The notes under the pieces were generated by a model that was given only the letters and a program-made list of their open reading frames with translations, did not search any database and was not told the DNA's origin. Below, one piece after another: positions 62,159 through 64,000 of a DNA stretch of 64,000 nt; position 1 is the stretch's first letter; every line of letters starts with the position of its first letter. Made by a program: the position numbers and the translations under genes. The stretch covers positions 124,001-188,000 of the forward strand of contig JBLHVN010000003.1 of the NCBI GenBank assembly GCA_047630275.1. The letters are read 5' to 3'. This DNA is from GCA-2720865 sp047630275. GTDB lineage: Bacteria > Bdellovibrionota > Bacteriovoracia > Bacteriovoracales > Bacteriovoracaceae.

Positions 62159-62977
62159 CTAAACAAAAGAATTATTTAATACTTCACCAACACCACCGGC
62201 ACCAGGGACAATATATTGATTGTCAGTTAGGCCCCTTTCTTCTTCTGGAAATTCCCCAGGCATAGCATTGAGAGCCTTTTCAGTACTAAGCCCTCTATCT
62301 AACCTAATGGCGAAGATCTCCACATCAGGATGATCTTTTTGCATTCTTTTTATATATTCAGGGGTCACTATGAGGTGCATGGCCACGTACTTAAGCGCCT
62401 TGCCCTCCACATTTTCTTTATAATGGCTAATACAATGACTTAATGATCCACCAGTTGCTCCCATGGGATCTGGAAAAAGAACAATGGCCTGATCTTGTGG
62501 TCCACCAATTTTTGAGCCTGATACATCTACTCCAACGACCTGTCCTCTTTCATCGACCTTTCTATTAATATAAAAATGATCTTGTCTTATTCCTTCAAAT
62601 TCAAAGAGATGATGAAGCTCTTCAAAACAGATATGACTAGGAAAGATTCCAGCTCTTGCAAGATTAACGGAGATAAATTTTTGAGAGGCTTTTAAAGCTA
62701 TTCCTGAATAAACTCCTTCTTTTACTTGTTCAATCATCCTTGTATCTAAGGAAACATCTTCAGTTGGAGCTAAGGTATTGAGAACATTTCTTAATAAAAA
62801 AGTATAAAGGGCCCTAACATAAGTATTCAACGCAGGTTGAACAGTATCCGGACTTCCTAATTTTCCCAGCATGGAAAGTGAATAAGGATCTACTAAGATG
62901 TGAACATTTTCACCGTATTTAGTAGGAACTTGATTAGGCTTGTATTTGGTATTGAGATACTGGCTATCTGTTGGCAT
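62159..62977 (-). CDS. upp: Uracil phosphoribosyltransferase (extended form)
   Basis: The PRPP motif AIVLFPDPMGATGGSLSHCI and the uracil-binding-type end DNQYIVPGAGGVGEVLNN mark UPRTase, which makes UMP from uracil and PRPP. At 272 aa it is longer than the usual ~208 aa; extra N-terminal residues and an insert (YINRKVDERGQVVGVDVSGS) explain this. GAGGAAG before ATG. Confidence 0.85.
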   Translation of the reverse strand: MPTDSQYLNTKYKPNQVPTKYGENVHILVDPYSLSMLGKLGSPDTVQPALNTYVRALYTFLLRNVLNTLAPTEDVSLDTRMIEQVKEGVYSGIALKASQKFISVNLARAGIFPSHICFEELHHLFEFEGIRQDHFYINRKVDERGQVVGVDVSGSKIGGPQDQAIVLFPDPMGATGGSLSHCISHYKENVEGKALKYVAMHLIVTPEYIKRMQKDHPDVEIFAIRLDRGLSTEKALNAMPGEFPEEERGLTDNQYIVPGAGGVGEVLNNSFV

Positions 62978-63037
62978 AGGTCTTCCTCATTAGATTTTAT
63001 TAGAGAAAACATACCTTATTTAGCGCGCCGTTTAAAC

Positions 63038-63064
63038 AAAAAAAGGCCCTGAATTCTCAGGGCC
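63038..63064 (-). terminator. Rho-independent terminator of flagellin
   Basis: GGCCCTGA (63045-63052), loop ATTC, TCAGGGCC (63057-63064). On the minus strand the stem is followed by seven T's. It lies about 30 bases past the flagellin stop; the + side also has ATTTTT. Confidence 0.9.
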
Positions 63065-63095
63065 ATTTTTATAGTTTTTTGGACTAATTTTTTAC

Positions 63096-63929
63096 TTAAC
63101 CAATAAGCTTAAGAGCATTAGCACCTTGAGCATTGGCCTGAGAAAGAACTGATGTACCAGCATTAGTAAGGATACTAAGCTTCGCGTTCTTCGCAGTTTC
63201 CGCAGCGTAATCTGTATCGCGAATTCTAGAATTTGCAGCGTTTAAGTTTTCACTTGAAACCTGTAAGTTCTGAACTGTTGAAGTCAGACGGTTTTGAACT
63301 GCACCTAGTTCTGCTCGTTGACCAGAAACATTTTGAATTGCAGCATCAATTGACTCTAAACTAGCTTGTGCATTTTCTTTTGAATCAACTCCAAGAGAGT
63401 CAACACCAAGAGCAGCAGCACTTGAGTTAGTTAATTGTGCGTTGTAAGAGATTCTGTCATTGAAATCATCATTGTTGATACCAATTTGAAAATCGTATTT
63501 CTCACCTTCTCCATTTAAAAGTTTCTTTCCGTTGAACTCAGTAACCTGAGAAATTCTTTCAACTTCTGACTTTAAGTTTTGATACTCAAGGTCTGTAAAC
63601 TTTCTTTCTGAATCCCCTACCGTGTCTGATGAAGACTGGATAGCGAGTTCTCTTAAACGAATAAGGATGTTACTAACTTCGTTTAATCCACCTTCAGCTG
63701 TCTGAATAAGTGAAATACCGTCGTTAGCATTTCTTTCTGCTTGATTTGTTGAACGTACTTGCGCTTTTAGTTTCTCACTAATAGCTAAACCTGCGGCATC
63801 ATCAGCAGAGCGAACAATTCTTGTTCCCGACGATAACTTACCTAAAGTCTTCGCCTGTTCTGTATTATTGACACCAAGGGTTCTTCTTGCTGAAAGTGAA
63901 GCGACGTTCGTGTTGATACGTAAGCCCAT
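63096..63929 (-). CDS. fliC: Flagellin
   Basis: 277 aa, made almost only of the conserved D0/D1 helices: GLRINTNVASLSARRTLGVN, KLSSGTRIVRSADDAAGLAI and the C-terminal SRIRDTDYAAETAKNAKL with LSQANAQGANALKLIG. The variable D2/D3 part is reduced to about 60 residues. Strong AAGGAGG before ATG. Its promoter is probably beyond 63960. Short flagellins of this kind are typical of Bdellovibrio-like bacteria, which have several copies. Confidence 0.96.
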   Translation of the reverse strand: MGLRINTNVASLSARRTLGVNNTEQAKTLGKLSSGTRIVRSADDAAGLAISEKLKAQVRSTNQAERNANDGISLIQTAEGGLNEVSNILIRLRELAIQSSSDTVGDSERKFTDLEYQNLKSEVERISQVTEFNGKKLLNGEGEKYDFQIGINNDDFNDRISYNAQLTNSSAAALGVDSLGVDSKENAQASLESIDAAIQNVSGQRAELGAVQNRLTSTVQNLQVSSENLNAANSRIRDTDYAAETAKNAKLSILTNAGTSVLSQANAQGANALKLIG

Positions 63930-64000
63930 TGATCCTCCTTGGAAAAAACTGATCCTATTTCCTAGATCTGATCACTCGCCTTGAGCGACCTAAGCTTACT

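Noticed and set aside
63013..63036. GC-rich AGCGCGC and palindrome GTTTAAAC between upp and the flagellin terminator
   Set aside because: Short palindromes without repeats elsewhere in the window or positional logic; no evidence for an attachment or operator site.

Overview
The window looks like chromosome of an AT-rich, flagellated, aerobic Gram-negative bacterium. Numerous lipoproteins with lipoboxes, beta-barrel-like outer-membrane proteins, very large exported cysteine-rich proteins, amino-acid catabolism genes and a short D0/D1 flagellin together suggest a Bdellovibrionota predator of the Bacteriovorax/Halobacteriovorax type. That placement is inference from gene content; no rRNA or marker gene is present. 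I see no phage, insertion sequence, CRISPR array or tRNA. Nearly all the DNA is coding and no gene-free stretch exceeds 300 bases.

Layout. 1-9212: the end of an endonuclease/exonuclease/phosphatase gene, several exported proteins of unknown function, a small HPF-like protein, an FAD-dependent oxidoreductase and cinA. 9463-23975: an envelope region with a 1.65-kaa cysteine-rich lipoprotein, uppP plus an RDD-domain membrane protein on the opposite strand, a 1052-aa exported helical protein, a zinc-metalloprotease lipoprotein translationally coupled to a PepSY-like protein, and an OmpW-like porin. 24227-27851: a fumarase (alpha and beta subunits) and acetoacetyl-CoA synthetase operon, in which fumarase alpha carries a histone-H1-like Lys/Ala repeat tail. 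27970-34427: a Rep/UvrD helicase and more envelope proteins. 34501-40555: a tight leucine-degradation operon (methylcrotonyl-CoA carboxylase, methylglutaconyl-CoA hydratase, HMG-CoA lyase and an extra crotonase). 40650-49735: a second giant exported protein, acs, a Nudix/metallo-beta-lactamase fusion, a DUF962 protein and a putative two-class protease. 49732-59453: an aromatic amino-acid degradation region with indolepyruvate ferredoxin oxidoreductase, HPPD, and paaF-paaG-paaA-like-paaH(split)-paaJ. 59512-64000: a TVP38-like membrane protein, a redoxin, a CPXCG protein, uracil permease, uracil phosphoribosyltransferase and flagellin.

Together the metabolic genes describe growth on amino acids. 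Leucine is converted to acetoacetate and acetyl-CoA, acetoacetate is activated by AacS, and acetate is activated by Acs. Phe, Tyr and Trp keto acids are channelled through IOR and HPPD, and fumarase feeds the TCA cycle. Uracil uptake and salvage fits use of nucleotides from prey or the environment.

The most unusual points are: the Lys/Ala-tailed fumarase; a paa-type operon with one PaaA-like diiron protein and no paaB/C/E/Z; two enzymes normally made as single chains (PaaH and the MCC alpha subunit) encoded as overlapping split genes; an exported protein carrying both an HELLH motif and two aspartic-protease-like lobes; and two lipoproteins from different families sharing one mature N-terminal motif.
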